Shown here one piece after another: positions 1 to 9,881 of a DNA stretch of 64,000 nt. The translations under genes were made by a program, and so were the position numbers. Location of the stretch: positions 744,001-808,000 of the forward strand of contig JAMWBK010000004.1 of assembly GCA_029953675.1 (NCBI GenBank), read 5' to 3'. The notes beneath the pieces are model-generated. The model was not told where the DNA came from, made no database searches, and saw only the letters and a list, made by a program, of their open reading frames with translations. Source of the stretch: Rhodosorus marinus. Lineage: Eukaryota > Rhodophyta > Stylonematophyceae > Stylonematales > Stylonemataceae. Position 1 is the stretch's first letter, and each line of letters opens with the position of its first letter.

Positions 1-180
1 CCCCAAGCTTTGTCCTTGCCACCACCCATATTCGTCGTTCCAGCTCGTCCGTGGGCGTGGTCTTTACCGTTGCCGGACCTAATTATATCATCACCACGAG
101 CTCCAAAGACGAAGTCCCAACCCTCCTTTGAATGCAGGTAGTCGTCACCTCCGTTGCCGATTATCACATCATAACCGACT
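1..180 (-). pseudogene. Fragment of an RTX-repeat secreted protein gene
   Basis: Read on the minus strand, the frame gives glycine/aspartate nonapeptide repeats (GNGGDDYLH, GARGDDIIRSGNGKD and similar) that align closely, at DNA and protein level, with the repeat region of the intact gene at 21436-22395. Upstream, toward higher coordinates, the frame meets a stop and similarity ends, so the signal peptide and head domain are missing. The fragment runs off the window edge, so the rest of the repeat domain may lie outside. It lies downstream of the permease at 598-1989, mirroring the permease-RTX pair at 18.5-22.4 kb but in tandem orientation. It is probably a truncated copy left by a segmental duplication. 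Confidence 0.6.
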
Positions 181-520
181 CATCCATCTTAGCACTGCCT
201 AATAATCGCCGCAGATGAACGTAACCAGGAACGCTCCCGGAAGAACTGCGAAGTGGAGCCCCCCTAAGGGTAAAGAAGGAACCTATCGTTGCGTTACAAA
301 CCCAAGAATAACCCCAGACGCCAGGAACCACCTCGGGCTGAGGATCAGATTCTTCGCTCCGCACTCGTGGTCAATCGTGGGATCGGTGACGAACCTGGTG
401 AACCCTGCTTGGTGGGTTAACTCCAGGTGGGCCTTTTGAACCCCCTTTCTTTTAAGCCCAGCCTCCCGTAAGTCCCCATGAAGCTGAGGGGAATGCTTGT
501 AGATATTTAAAGCATGTTTT
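181..520. other. Intergenic, no gene recognised
   Basis: I see no credible coding frame here. Near 520-597 the sequence is homologous to the 3' flank of the second permease (about 19919-19995), so this end probably holds the permease 3'UTR. Confidence 0.4.
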
Positions 521-597
521 GGTTCAAACTCGGCCTGGTTTCGAAAATAATTTAAGCCATTTAATTTCCCTAGATTTGTACAAATGGTGCACTTCCC

Positions 598-1989
598 TCA
601 CGGCAGGTCCAAGTAGCTGCAGGGTAGCTGGAACGGTGGAAATGCAGTCGCAGAGGCAATAAGCCCTACTAAGGCTCCATAGGCGCCAACAACACATATC
701 AAAACTGACAGGACGATCAAGAACGCGCAAGTCAGCTTCATGTAGATGCTCATTTCCTTGTTAAAAACAACCCAGTACGCGATGCATGGGAACAAGAACG
801 TCAGGATCGTGCTGCTGAAAGCTCCCGTCAGACCCACCAAGTCACCGATGAACGGGATGAGAAGCGCTAGGAACAGTTGCAGAGTCACGAGCGTCACCCT
901 GAGGAGTGTGCGGGTAACACCCGCTGGCATACCGTATGATATAGGTTTTCTCCAGCCGAGGAGTGGGATCTTCAGGATTGTTTGGATAGCCATCATCGAA
1001 ATAATGTTTCCGATGACGAGAGCTCCGAAGAAGGCGAGCAGCATGAGAACATTTCCGATGGTGACCGATACGTTCCAGGTAAAATTGTCGAAAATGTTGA
1101 GTTCTGCTTCAGTTCCGAACATGCCATAACCCAGGAACCCGACTACAATCATAGTAAATCCGAGCGTGGCGTAAGTCCAGTAAATCGACTGCTTGAACTT
1201 TTCTGGTTCTTTCATCTCCCTTCGGGCCTCTGGGAATATGGCATGACCTCCAAAAGCGAAACAGATTCCCGCGATTCCGTTGAAAACCGTGGTAACGTTT
1301 CCGATGTTGTAGCTGACCTCCTCAAGTCTTCCAGTGATGGCTATGTTCACCACGATCAGAACGAACAGCACCGTCATAGCAAACATACTGATTAGGTTAA
1401 CTCCGTAACTCTCATGGAACGTAGGCACCTGGGACAATACAACCGTGAATCCGTAGGAGATGACAATCCACCAGGTGTAGCACGGCTGAGGGAAGATCGC
1501 CTGGAAAAACTGGGCACAGAAACCCAGATTCGCCACGGAGATGAGAAAGTTTCCAATGGCTTGGGCAACCCATATTGTCCAGAAACCAGCTCGTCGCCCG
1601 TGTTTGCTCCCCTTGAAGAGCTTCGCGCCGACATACGCGCCCAAATCCGGATAACTCAGAATTTGTGGCTTACGTTCAGAAACTTTGTCCAGCATCAGAC
1701 CAGTGACAAGGCTGTGGGTCCAACCCCAAACCAGGACTACGACAGCCAGCACCCATCCCATGCCGGCGAAAAATCCGGGAACCATGAAGTAGTTGAGCGT
1801 CATCGCGGTAATCATAATGTAAGTTTTCCAAGGAGTAGATCGCCTCAATTTTTCTTCTTGTTCCTGCAGAAACGTATTAACACCTTCTGTGGCTTCTGCA
1901 CTACCATCCTTAATCGAAGTTTCCTCCGCATCATAGTCCGCATCGATATGCGGCTCCAGGTGCTCCGGATCCATGAAGTCCCGACCCAT
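598..1989 (-). CDS. Amino-acid permease, AAAP/vacuolar transporter type (copy 1)
   Basis: Predicted 463-residue integral membrane transporter. After a hydrophilic acidic N-terminus of about 55 residues come roughly ten to eleven hydrophobic segments. The family hallmark is the stretch around NGIAGICFAFGGHAIFPEAR, followed by REMKEP and an FLGYGMFG loop, which is typical of amino acid/auxin permeases (proton-coupled amino-acid transport at the plasma or vacuolar membrane). Substrate and membrane cannot be told from sequence. I chose the ATG at 1989: the frame extends three codons further only through a GTG, and the copy at 18527 has its ATG at the same place. The two copies are about three-quarters identical and differ mostly in membrane segments and the acidic tail. 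The C-terminus ends in LDLP in both. A TATA box lies about 130 bp upstream. There are no introns. Confidence 0.85.
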   Translation of the reverse strand: MGRDFMDPEHLEPHIDADYDAEETSIKDGSAEATEGVNTFLQEQEEKLRRSTPWKTYIMITAMTLNYFMVPGFFAGMGWVLAVVVLVWGWTHSLVTGLMLDKVSERKPQILSYPDLGAYVGAKLFKGSKHGRRAGFWTIWVAQAIGNFLISVANLGFCAQFFQAIFPQPCYTWWIVISYGFTVVLSQVPTFHESYGVNLISMFAMTVLFVLIVVNIAITGRLEEVSYNIGNVTTVFNGIAGICFAFGGHAIFPEARREMKEPEKFKQSIYWTYATLGFTMIVVGFLGYGMFGTEAELNIFDNFTWNVSVTIGNVLMLLAFFGALVIGNIISMMAIQTILKIPLLGWRKPISYGMPAGVTRTLLRVTLVTLQLFLALLIPFIGDLVGLTGAFSSTILTFLFPCIAYWVVFNKEMSIYMKLTCAFLIVLSVLICVVGAYGALVGLIASATAFPPFQLPCSYLDLP

Positions 1990-2115
1990 TTTTCCCACAA
2001 ACAGTAACGATACCCAAGCACCTTCTTACAAATTGCTCTTCGCAGTTCAACTTTGCAGCTCTTCTTGTGAGGCTCACCAAACATTCCAGTTGTAGGGGAT
2101 AAGCTCAAACTGCAT

Positions 2116-2126
2116 CCATATATAGC
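2116..2126 (-). promoter_or_regulatory. TATA box of permease copy 1
   Basis: The minus strand reads CTATATATGG about 130 bp before the ATG. The block between the TATA box and the ATG, including a pyrimidine-rich TTATCCCCT stretch, is conserved at the same spacing in front of the copy at 18527. This supports a shared core promoter and 5'UTR. Confidence 0.55.
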
Positions 2127-2344
2127 TAGTGCTCTTGCTGCTGAGCGCTTGTTATACGTTCCACCCCTTCTAACGTCGAATCGATGCTGCATCAAGTACA
2201 TCTTTCTCCAACCTCGGAATGCCGCACAGCCTTGCGCTCCGCCTGGCGCCCAAAACGGTTTTTGTGCCTTTTTATATGCTTTTTTTATATTGTACGGTAA
2301 ACCAATCAACTCTGGAATGCTCCAAAGAGTTTCTAAAAATAGAG

Positions 2345-2600
2345 TTTGCTCACGTCCGTCCGGTTTTTCGATGTTCCAACTAGGAGCTTTATGGATTCGG
2401 TGGGTTCTCGCTGGCTTAGGGAATTGTTCCGCGAATACGTTGACCGTCTGCCCTCGTTGTTTACCCGTTTAAGTTTCTCGCTGGTGGAGCATGAACGCTG
2501 CTTTGATGTTGGAGCGCGATCTCTCGCCGCGCTTAGTGTATTTTTTTCCTCCTCAGTTTTTTTTGTTTCACCTTCCGATTAAACAAGTTTGTTTGATAAG
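2345..2600 (+). mobile_element. Family A non-LTR retroelement, 3' fragment
   Basis: The sequence resembles the last part of the family A endonuclease ORF (compare 25405-26016): a block encoding SVGSRWLRELFRE, then a pyrimidine-rich 3'UTR ending CCGATTAAACAA. It is 5'-truncated and frame-broken, as expected for a dead LINE-type insertion. Confidence 0.55.
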
Positions 2601-2689
2601 GCAGGACAGTGGAGGACAATGGAGGTTTTTTTAAAAATCTAAACCACAACTGCTACGTGTTCACGAATGAGTATGTTCAATCGGAGACT

Positions 2690-2995
2690 GACAGAGAAAA
2701 CCCCGTTGGGAAAAAAAGACCATGGTGTGAAAGATATCGCGCCTCCAACATCTAAGCAGCGTTCATAGACTCCACGCCAAGGAACTGGAACTTAAGCGGG
2801 TAAACAACGAGGATTTACAGTCAGGGCGTTCGCGGAATGACTCCAGAAGGTCGACGAGTTCATGTTCGCCACAGCAGGAAATTGAAACGAGTAAACAACG
2901 AGGAGAGGCGGTCAGGACGTTCGCGGAACATCTCCCGAAGCCACCGAGCTCATATACACGCCACAGTAAGAAACTTAAAAACGAGTAAACAATGA
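2690..2995 (-). mobile_element. Family A 3' fragment with a tandemly triplicated segment
   Basis: This is a minus-strand family A C-terminal segment. A unit of about 91 bp (starting near 2775, 2867 and 2957), which contains the region encoding FRERPD and the following residues, is repeated about three times in tandem with moderate divergence. No intact frame remains. Confidence 0.5.
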
Positions 2996-3039
2996 GGAGA
3001 GAGGGTCAGGACACCCACACTCTATTTGAAGCCAAAGCA

Positions 3040-3330
3040 CACATGGTGTTGTCCTGAAGAAAGAATTACCGCACCGGCAAAATGCCATAAACCGGAAAAT
3101 AAACACTCTGCACGCGAGCTGGAATTGTTGCAAATTACGCAAAAAGGGATAGGTTAATATAAAAAAAACGGTGTTCATGTCGGTAATAAACGGTAATTTT
3201 TTTGAGATCTTTCCCTGCCCGCAGCGAATCCGGCGAATCTGCAGGAATTGCTAAGGATTGAGAGAGAATCAGTCAATATCCGAGCCCATCAATAACAATC
3301 AATCATTATTCTCTTCGTTTTGTTCTTCAT
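3040..3330. repeat. Repeat family E, copy 1
   Basis: This segment shares several blocks with 6455-6745: GAATTACCGCACCGG near the left end, CGGTGTT followed by GGTAATAAACGGTAATT, and AATCAGTCAATATC near the right end. It has no coding capacity and its class is unknown; it could be a solo LTR or a non-autonomous element. Confidence 0.45.
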
Positions 3331-3344
3331 TCATCTTCTCGAGG

Positions 3345-3435
3345 GGTTGGAATTCTGGCTCTGGCTCTGAATAGTGATCATTTCTAGGTGTGACAGACTG
3401 TCACTCTCGATTTAATGGTTTTTCTATATGCATGA
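3345..3435. repeat. Short repeat F, copy 1
   Basis: Matches 56935-57020 through GAATAGTGATCATTTCT, a GACAGACTGTC block and TGCATGATGAATT. The matching blocks cover about 85 bp; function unknown. Confidence 0.4.
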
Positions 3436-3439
3436 TGAA

Positions 3440-4665
3440 TTATACCGACCGTCGATTAGCGATAGATGGACGTGGTTTAATATCCTTCGTCCAAGTAGTG
3501 ATAGAGGGGCCAGATTGAGAAGGAGAAGAACAAGAGAGATTTCCAGTAAAGTCGAAAGTTGAAATTCTTGAGACGGGTGAGTTCTTAAGTGGATTGTCTC
3601 TATTTGCGTATTGGTGTGAGCTTCACCATCGAATCGCATAGAACGGTCAGCGAAAAGGAGTTTCACGAAAGCGGAATTGTTCGTGTCGAACACTCTTTCT
3701 CCGGTGATTTTGGAACGCGAAGTTCCATCAGATATTGCCCGTAGGATTCCAATAAGTTTGTACACTTAGTTTGTATATTCTTGGAACAGGAGGTGTAGAG
3801 CAGACAATGTACTGCGCGCATATAACTCTTTTATATATTGTCTTGGACTATCCCTGACTAGTCTGCTAACAAGCTTGTCTTATATGGGTCTCGCAGGGTT
3901 TCCTCCAAACAACTCTTAAGTCATCTCAGAGTCCATACGGTTGTGTTTAGATTTGACGCGAATGTTTCTTATCTACGGGCTGCACGTTTCATAGATTCCA
4001 TCAGCACGTTTCCGGGACATGTACTGGGATGTCAACTCTGTCAGCAAACATAGCAATGCTTGGTTACTTACAAGTCTTGGGTACACAGTCCTCATAGCCT
4101 AGTCGTCGGACCGTGGTCGATTTGCAGCTTGACCAGACCAATTTCTAACACTCATAAGCTTGGCTTATATGGGTCTCGCAGGGTTTCCTCCAAATTCCGC
4201 TAAACATTCGTGTCAAATCTAGACACAACCGTATGGACTCTTGAGATGACGTAGACATATGGACATGGTGTAATATCCTACGTCCCTTCAGGTTTATTCA
4301 GAGCCTAACTACCCTGAGAAGCGAGAGACAAGACGCTGATGACGCGCTTCTACGTCCGAGTAGTGATATATAGGGGATAGAGGATAGAGTGAGAAGGAGA
4401 AGAAGGACAAGAGAGATTTCCAGTAAAGGCAAAAGCTGAAATTCTTGAGACGGGTGAGTTCTTAAGTGGATTGTATCTATTTCGTATTGGTATGAGCTTC
4501 ACCATCGAATCGCATAGAACGGTCAGTGGGAAGGAGTTTCACGAAAGCGGAATTGTTCGTGTCGAACCCTCTTTCTCCAGCGATTTTGGAACACGAAGTT
4601 TCATCAGATATTGCCCGTAGGATTCCAATAAGCTTGTACACTAGGTTGTGTATTTCTTATAACTT
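3440..4665. repeat. Direct repeat pair with an internal inverted segment
   Basis: Two similar blocks of about 340-400 bp, 3440-3780 and 4255-4665, are direct repeats; both carry the segment from GAGAAGGAGAAGA to GATTCCAATAAG(T/C)TTGTACAC. Between them, a segment starting AAGCTTG and running through TATATGGGTCTCGCAGGG recurs at 3871 and 4157. The block with CCATACGGTTGTG near 3940 recurs inverted near 4225 (CACAACCGTATGG). The paired blocks could be LTRs or a diverged tandem duplication. The minus-strand frame at 3424-3765 (113 codons) matches nothing I recognise and is broken in the second copy. Confidence 0.45.
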
Positions 4666-4889
4666 ACGTCTGAAATAAAGGTCGGATCAAATTACCGCGT
4701 TTTGTGTTAACAGAATACATATCTCCGGTTACACTCGAATGCTCCATTGGTACGCGAATGTTTGCATCCAGAAGCGTTTCTGGTGTAAGTCCAGTTCCAG
4801 GACAACCATAGGCGAATCCACGGTGGGAGTAACCTATGATGTTTCCGATATTAATCGAGCTTGCAGAGGGGGAACTGAGGCGGTAGCAT

Positions 4890-5110
4890 TGTCGGACAGA
4901 GTCGGCTACTAACACAGAGGACTTGTAAGCCGTAGGTATGATTCGTAGTTTGTCAGCTACTGGAGTCATGAGGATCACGCCTGGTTAGGATTAGGGTTTT
5001 TGCACGCTTGCACCTGCATGAGCGTTTTCCCTAAGTCCAAAGATCTGAGAGCCCCTGGTATTGCATATAAAGTGATCCTAGAAGCCATCAAGTATGGTTG
5101 GTTCGGAATA
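4890..5110. repeat. Copia-adjacent leader repeat, copy 1
   Basis: Resembles 15080-15320 over about 220 bp, including GGATTAGGGTTTTTG, CGCTTGCACCTGCATGA and TGGTTGGTTCGGAATAAA. It directly precedes the copia gag remnants here, so it may be part of that element's LTR or leader. Confidence 0.4.
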
Positions 5111-5125
5111 AAAGAGGGGATGAGC

Positions 5126-6080
5126 CGATGATATAACGCATAGACCTTGTTTTGTTTAACAGGTTGTGAGCCCAGCTCACGTTTGAGCTGTGAAGAGGAC
5201 GGGGTTGATATTTGTGGTTGTAAGGAGGAATCGTGGAGGGAGATGCTGGTGATCGTTTGATTCTGCAAGCATTCATGAAATGCCCCCAGCTAGAGTCGCA
5301 CGAAGGCTACGTACGATGGGCAAATTCATGTCAAGTCACGTTTGGACGCTTTTCGGTTGACGAAACTGGTTTTTAGGGATGACGAGGAGATTGTCGACAC
5401 GGATCGGTTGTCATTAGTCGGATGTATAAAACTCACGCTTGGTGACACTCAACAACTCATGGTGGCTGAAGAGACAGAGCCCAGGATGCTATGGGAAAAG
5501 TTCGAGAAAATATATACCAATCGGACGCGGACGAACACAAAGCCCAGCTTTCTTTCCAACTGTACCATAGGAAAGCAAAGCTAGGCTTCGTTCGCCCGCG
5601 TCCGATTAGTATATATTTTCTATGGTACGGTGCTTTCCTATGGTACAGTTGGAAAGAAAGTTGGGCTTTGTTCGTCCGCGTCCGATTGGTATATATTTTC
5701 TCGAACTTTTCCCATATCATCCTGGGCTCTGTCTCTTCAGCCACCATGAGTTGTTGAGTGTCACCAAGCGTGAGTTTTATACATCCGACTAATGACAACC
5801 GATCCGTGTCGACAATCTCCTCGTCATCTCTAAAAACCAGTTTTGTCAACGGGCAAGCGTCCAAACGTGACTTGACATGGATTTGCCCATCGTCTGTAGA
5901 CTTCGTGCGATTCTAGCTGGGGGCATTTCATGAATGCTTGCAGAATCAAACGATCACCAGCATCTCCCTCCATGATCCCTCCCTACAACCACAAATATCA
6001 ACACCTGTCCTCCCCACAGTTTAAACGTGAGCTGGGCTCATAACCTGCTAAACAAAACTAGGTCTATGAGTGTTATATCG
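5126..6080. mobile_element. Ty1/copia gag fragment arranged as a large inverted repeat
   Basis: Two arms of about 450 bp (roughly 5126-5579 and 5631-6080) are inverted copies of one sequence around a spacer of about 50 bp. Each arm encodes part of a copia-type gag (UBN2-like) with TLGDTQQLMVAEE and WEKFEKIY; the reading runs on the plus strand in the left arm and on the minus strand in the right. The spacer itself repeats the CGTCCGATT-TATATATTTTC segment. A transcript across it would fold into a long hairpin. Neither arm encodes a full gag protein. Confidence 0.6.
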
Positions 6081-6435
6081 CCTGGCTGGTACTGCGACCG
6101 ATCCCGTAACACATGCTGTACATGTATTAATCGGTCGCTCGCGTCGTACGTTGTCTCTGCAATAGAATAGAGCTCGACGTACCGAGCCTCCAACAATTGG
6201 AAAGCATCGTACAGTGATTCTCCTATCTTTGCTTTCCTATGATCAGCTGGAAAGAAAGTTGGGCTTAGTTCGTCCGCGTCCGATTGGTATATTTTCTCGA
6301 ACTTTTCCCATACCATCCTGGGGTCTGTCTCTTCGGCCACCATTAGTTGTTGAGTGTCACCAAGCGTGAGTTTTTTACACTCTCCGACTAATGACAACCG
6401 ATCCTTGTCGACGATCTCCTCGTGGTGGAGATGCC
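6060..6435 (-). mobile_element. Ty1/copia gag fragment
   Basis: A more continuous minus-strand copy of the same gag region. It contains LTLGDTQQLMVAEETDP, WEKFEKIYQSDADE and a following helical part with YDAFQLLEARY, which the inverted-repeat copies lack. It resembles the gag polypeptide of copia-type LTR elements (UBN2). There is no zinc knuckle, protease or polymerase next to it. Confidence 0.55.
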
Positions 6436-6454
6436 CGGCTTTCGTTTAACATTT

Positions 6455-6745
6455 TACAACAGATTTGTCCGGAACGAAGAATTACCGCACCGGTAAAATC
6501 TGCTACAAAGTAACTATCCTGAAAATACACACTAGGAAACACTAGGAATATGGGTGCTGAATCCCCAAAACTTATTCACAATAAACGTTCATTCTGAAAA
6601 AAAAGCGGATTGGTTTATATCGAAAAACGCGGTGTTTATACTGGTAATAAACGGTAATTGAGTTCTGCACCAGGTGCTGCGAATCTGTCACTAGGGTGTT
6701 GCGAGGAATATCAGTCAATATCCCCCTTCATCAATCAAAATTCCA
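6455..6745. repeat. Repeat family E, copy 2
   Basis: Partner of 3040-3330, sharing GAATTACCGCACCGG at the left and GGTAATAAACGGTAATT near the right end. Confidence 0.45.
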
Positions 6746-6864
6746 TTGGCGGTTTTGTTTTTTTGGTTGTTCTTTGGGTACGCATTGAATGCTTCGGATG
6801 CTCCACATGTTGTGAAACGAGGTGATTTGATCCGACTTTTATTTCAAACCGAAGTTTGCGGAGT

Positions 6865-8010
6865 CGGGTTGGGTGGGTTTATGGTTTATGATAGTGTGTT
6901 GTTCGTGTGGGAGGCGCTGCCTTCCGTCGTCTTTCCCCGGTTTTTTTTGGATGTGTGGCTTGTCGGCGGGCTTTCTCCCCTCCTCTTGGGTTGTGGTGGA
7001 GTTTTCGGGGTGCTTTGTATTGGGTAGTAGCCAGTTTTTTTGTGGGGCTTTTGCGGTGAAACTTCTTCCCTAACAAACCACCGGAACTGGCCGTCGTGCG
7101 TTCTTCAGAGGAGCCGCGACGAAGTACTTGGGAATAGGAGGGCCGAGAGACACTAGCAGGGGCAGGATTCGGCCCCAAGGAAAGCCCAGGGGGGTTTGGG
7201 CCGGAGTTTGGGAGGGGCACAGCAGAATTGGGCGGGATGGTCGAGTCGGACGCGCCGGACGACTGAAGGCAGGGCGGGGTGCAGACGCCAACTTTCTTTC
7301 CAACTGTACCATAGGAAAGCAAAGTTAGGCTTTGTTCGTCCGCGTCCGATTAGTATATATTTTCTATGATACGGTGCTTTCCTATGGTACAGTTGGAAAG
7401 AAAGTTGGGCTTTGTTCGTCCGCGTCCGATTGGTGCGTATTTTCTCGAACTTTTCCCATATCATCCTGAAGTCTGTCTCCTCAGCCACCATTAGTTGTTG
7501 AGTGTCACCGGAGCTCCCCCCAGCAGGAGCGGTGAGGGGGAGGACAGAGACACCCGCGTTAGCAGGAAAGTTCTCCACGTACGCAGTCAGCGAGGGCAGG
7601 CGGTTCTCCTGCGAAGCAACGACAAGAAGGCTGGTCAGTTTTGAGACGAGTATGTGCGACGACGCTTCGTCGTTGTTGCTGAGAGTGGCCTGGGTGCTGA
7701 ATGCGCCCACGCGCAGCTCCACGAGCGGAGAGACGGCAGCGCCGGCCACCGGAAGAGGTGAGGAGACCCCAGCCATCACACGAGAGTGTGGCGTGGAGAA
7801 GTTTCACTACAAAAGCCCCACAAAAACTGACTAATACCCTATACAAAGCACCCCGAAACCTCGAGCAAAACCCAAGAGGAGGAGAGAAAGCCCGCCGACA
7901 AGCCACACACCCAAAGAATCCCGGGGAAAAGAGGACGGAAGGCAGCGTCTCCCACGAACAAACACTTTGATAACCAAAACCCACCCAACCCAACACCATA
8001 AACCCTCACA
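6865..8010. repeat. Element or scar bounded by ~200-bp inverted repeats
   Basis: The segment 6865-7075, reversed, aligns with 7790-8010 over about 200 bp (shared CAAAAGCCCCACAAAAA, CAAAGCACCCCGAAA, GAGAAAGCCCGCCGACAAGC and AAACCCACCCAACCC). The interior holds GC-rich sequence and a piece of copia gag (7285-7510). The arms lack a coding frame that makes sense, and no transposase is visible. It may be a non-autonomous terminal-inverted-repeat element with nested insertions, or a palindromic duplication. Confidence 0.45.
7285..7510 (-). mobile_element. Ty1/copia gag fragment with the same rearranged junction
   Basis: This repeats the central junction and right arm of the inverted repeat at about 5550-5770, including GDTQQLMVAEETD on the minus strand. 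Because the same unusual junction occurs twice, the rearranged form itself was copied. Confidence 0.5.
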
Positions 8011-8171
8011 AACCACCAGAAGACTTCTTCAAGTTAACCTGTGTGTAGTGTGAATACTTAGTGCCTTGTCTGGAGAATCGCTTAATGCGATTCACTCACG
8101 GGGTGGGACGCTTTGGTTCTCACGGGTGCGCTCTGTCTTTCTTGTAAAGACAGGAGTATGGAGACAGTGGT

Positions 8172-8515
8172 TTAAGGTTTGCAATGAAAGGAAATAGAAA
8201 GCAACCGATTGCAACAGCACGTCCCTATAAGCTCCCTCCAGGAGCGAAAACTGGACCGATGCTCGTCCGGTAAGGCGTTGCACCTACTGAACGCCTGTTC
8301 AAGACCATCATAGATACTCAAGAGCGGGGTCGGAAGAGCCACGGGGTCTTCTGTAGTCAGTGCTAGAGCAAAAAGGCAGACACTTCGCATCCAAAAGCTC
8401 ACCAAGGCACAAAGCGCGGTAGCCCAGGAGACGACCGCCGCGGGCGAGCATACCAGCCGGCGGCCTGCAACGCCAAATCCACCCAATCGTAACGGTAGCG
8501 AGACCTGGGCCCGTA
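8172..8515 (-). mobile_element. Reverse-transcriptase C-terminal fragment of a non-LTR element
   Basis: The minus-strand frame opens with LPLRLGGFGVAG and continues through SPAAVVSWATAL. This is the pattern found just after the polymerase domain of LINE-type reverse transcriptases (GG-x-G-hydrophobic followed by a PAA-hydrophobic-x-SW segment). The catalytic core is not present. It probably belongs upstream of the endonuclease part seen in family B. Confidence 0.5.
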
Positions 8516-8574
8516 TTAATTCCCTGCCGGGAGCAGATTCAAGATCCAGAGGTTCATCTGGCTTTATTAGCTGC

Positions 8575-8815
8575 TAGAATGGCTTTATTAGCTGGGCTTT
8601 ACTAGCATAGCCTGAAGCGCTACGCAAGGCGTGAAAAGGAACTAAGAACTAGGGAGGGAAGCGTGCAAACCCAGGCGCCGATGCGCGCCTCGGCAAGCAT
8701 GCTGCTAGAATATCGCCACAGGGCGGCACTCAAACGCCAAGTACTCAGTAGGATGCTCAGCGAAATATTTCCGCAACCACTCTAAACCCGACTTATCCAC
8801 ATAACCAAAGCAGTG
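8575..8815 (-). mobile_element. Family B non-LTR retroelement, 3' end
   Basis: Minus-strand copy of the last ~50 codons and 3'UTR of family B, with the characteristic GCGTAGCGCTTCAGGCTATGCTA 3' signature (seen here inverted, near 8605) and GCAAGCATGCTGCTAGAATATCGCC. The tail is a degenerate GGCTTTATTAGCT repeat. The next family B fragment starts on the opposite strand almost at once. Confidence 0.55.
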
Positions 8816-8817
8816 GG

Positions 8818-9785
8818 GGCTCTCCCATCGACAGAGTCATCGCGGACAAGGGGGAATCCAACCCCGGATCACCTGTTCCAGATCACCCGGGTATGAACCG
8901 ATTGTGGAGCTCACGCACTGATGTGATTCAGCATAGCCTCACCTGGGGCCGACATAGTGCAGCTCACGCAATCTTGCTCAACTCTCTCCTCACACCGCCT
9001 GCCACCGCCGCTCGCCTCTGCGGCCTGGGAGGCCATCTATCGCACGTGTGGTTAACCGCTTTGCCTTCGTCACTGGGACACCCTTTCGACGCCTTACAGT
9101 TCCGCACTGCCGCAAAGATCTACTTGGGTTTGCCACAAGCTCAGTGGCACTTTAATTGACCGTCTTTCCGTGAGTGATGTGAGAGTCGGATTGACGCGTG
9201 TGGTTACCATTTCTTAGGTTCATGCGGACTGCTGAGAGGTCTTCGTACGAGGCGTAACCCTCGTCCCAAGTACGTTCACAGCGAATGTTTGACTCGGGTA
9301 GGGCATATGGTTGAGGTGGAATCGGAACTGCCCAGATCGGTCTCGGACACGGCACAGCCTCGCTGCATCACAGATCTCCTCGTCTCCGACACTGTCGCCA
9401 GACGCTCAGCCTATATGGACCTCGCGATCATATGGTCTATGGCAAGCGCTCATCTCGCCTCTGCCGCCCGTCGCCGAGGAGCAGCCGCTTCGGCCCTTCG
9501 CCGAGTGAAGAACGACGGTATGCTGAGAGTATGGCCAGTCTGCCTTGCGCTGAGGGTCGTTCTCACAGGTTTCAGCCTTTCGTTGCGGAAACCTTTGGCC
9601 ACATGGATAAGTCGGGTTTGGAGTGGTTGCGGAAATGTTTTGCTGAGCATCCTATGGAATACTTGGAACTCTTACGCCGTTTCAGTGTCGCCCTGTGGGG
9701 ATACTCTAGCTGCATGCTTGCCGAGGCGCGCCATCGGCGCTTGGGTTTGCATGTTCCTCTCCCGAGTTCTTGGTTACACGTTAGT
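8818..9785 (+). mobile_element. Family B C-terminal region (endonuclease), frame-broken
   Basis: Encodes SLTWGRHSAAHA, then the region of the CCHC-like motif, then ITDLLVSDTVARRSAYMDLA. That corresponds to the restriction-like endonuclease of R2/NeSL-type non-LTR elements, where the usual R/KPD is replaced by (I)AD/TD. At least two frame changes (near 9160 and 9500) break the ORF. It ends just before family C begins; the family B 3' signature reappears at 14715-14755, so family C may have inserted into this copy. Confidence 0.6.
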
Positions 9786-9881
9786 CTGGGGCGAGATTTT
9801 TGTTCATTGAGGGTTTTCGGACTTTGAAATTTAAGTTCATTGACGCGAACTTGGAGTGTTTTACAAGGAGTTGATTTGGAA

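Noticed and set aside
746-1129. Plus-strand frames opposite the permease (746-1129, 982-1395, 1414-2007)
   Set aside because: They are antisense shadows of the permease; the same shadows appear opposite the second copy (19387-19770), and none has a motif.
7153-7779. 208-codon minus-strand frame through the inverted-repeat element
   Set aside because: It joins copia gag with unrelated flanks across rearrangement junctions, so it is a chimeric frame and not a gene.
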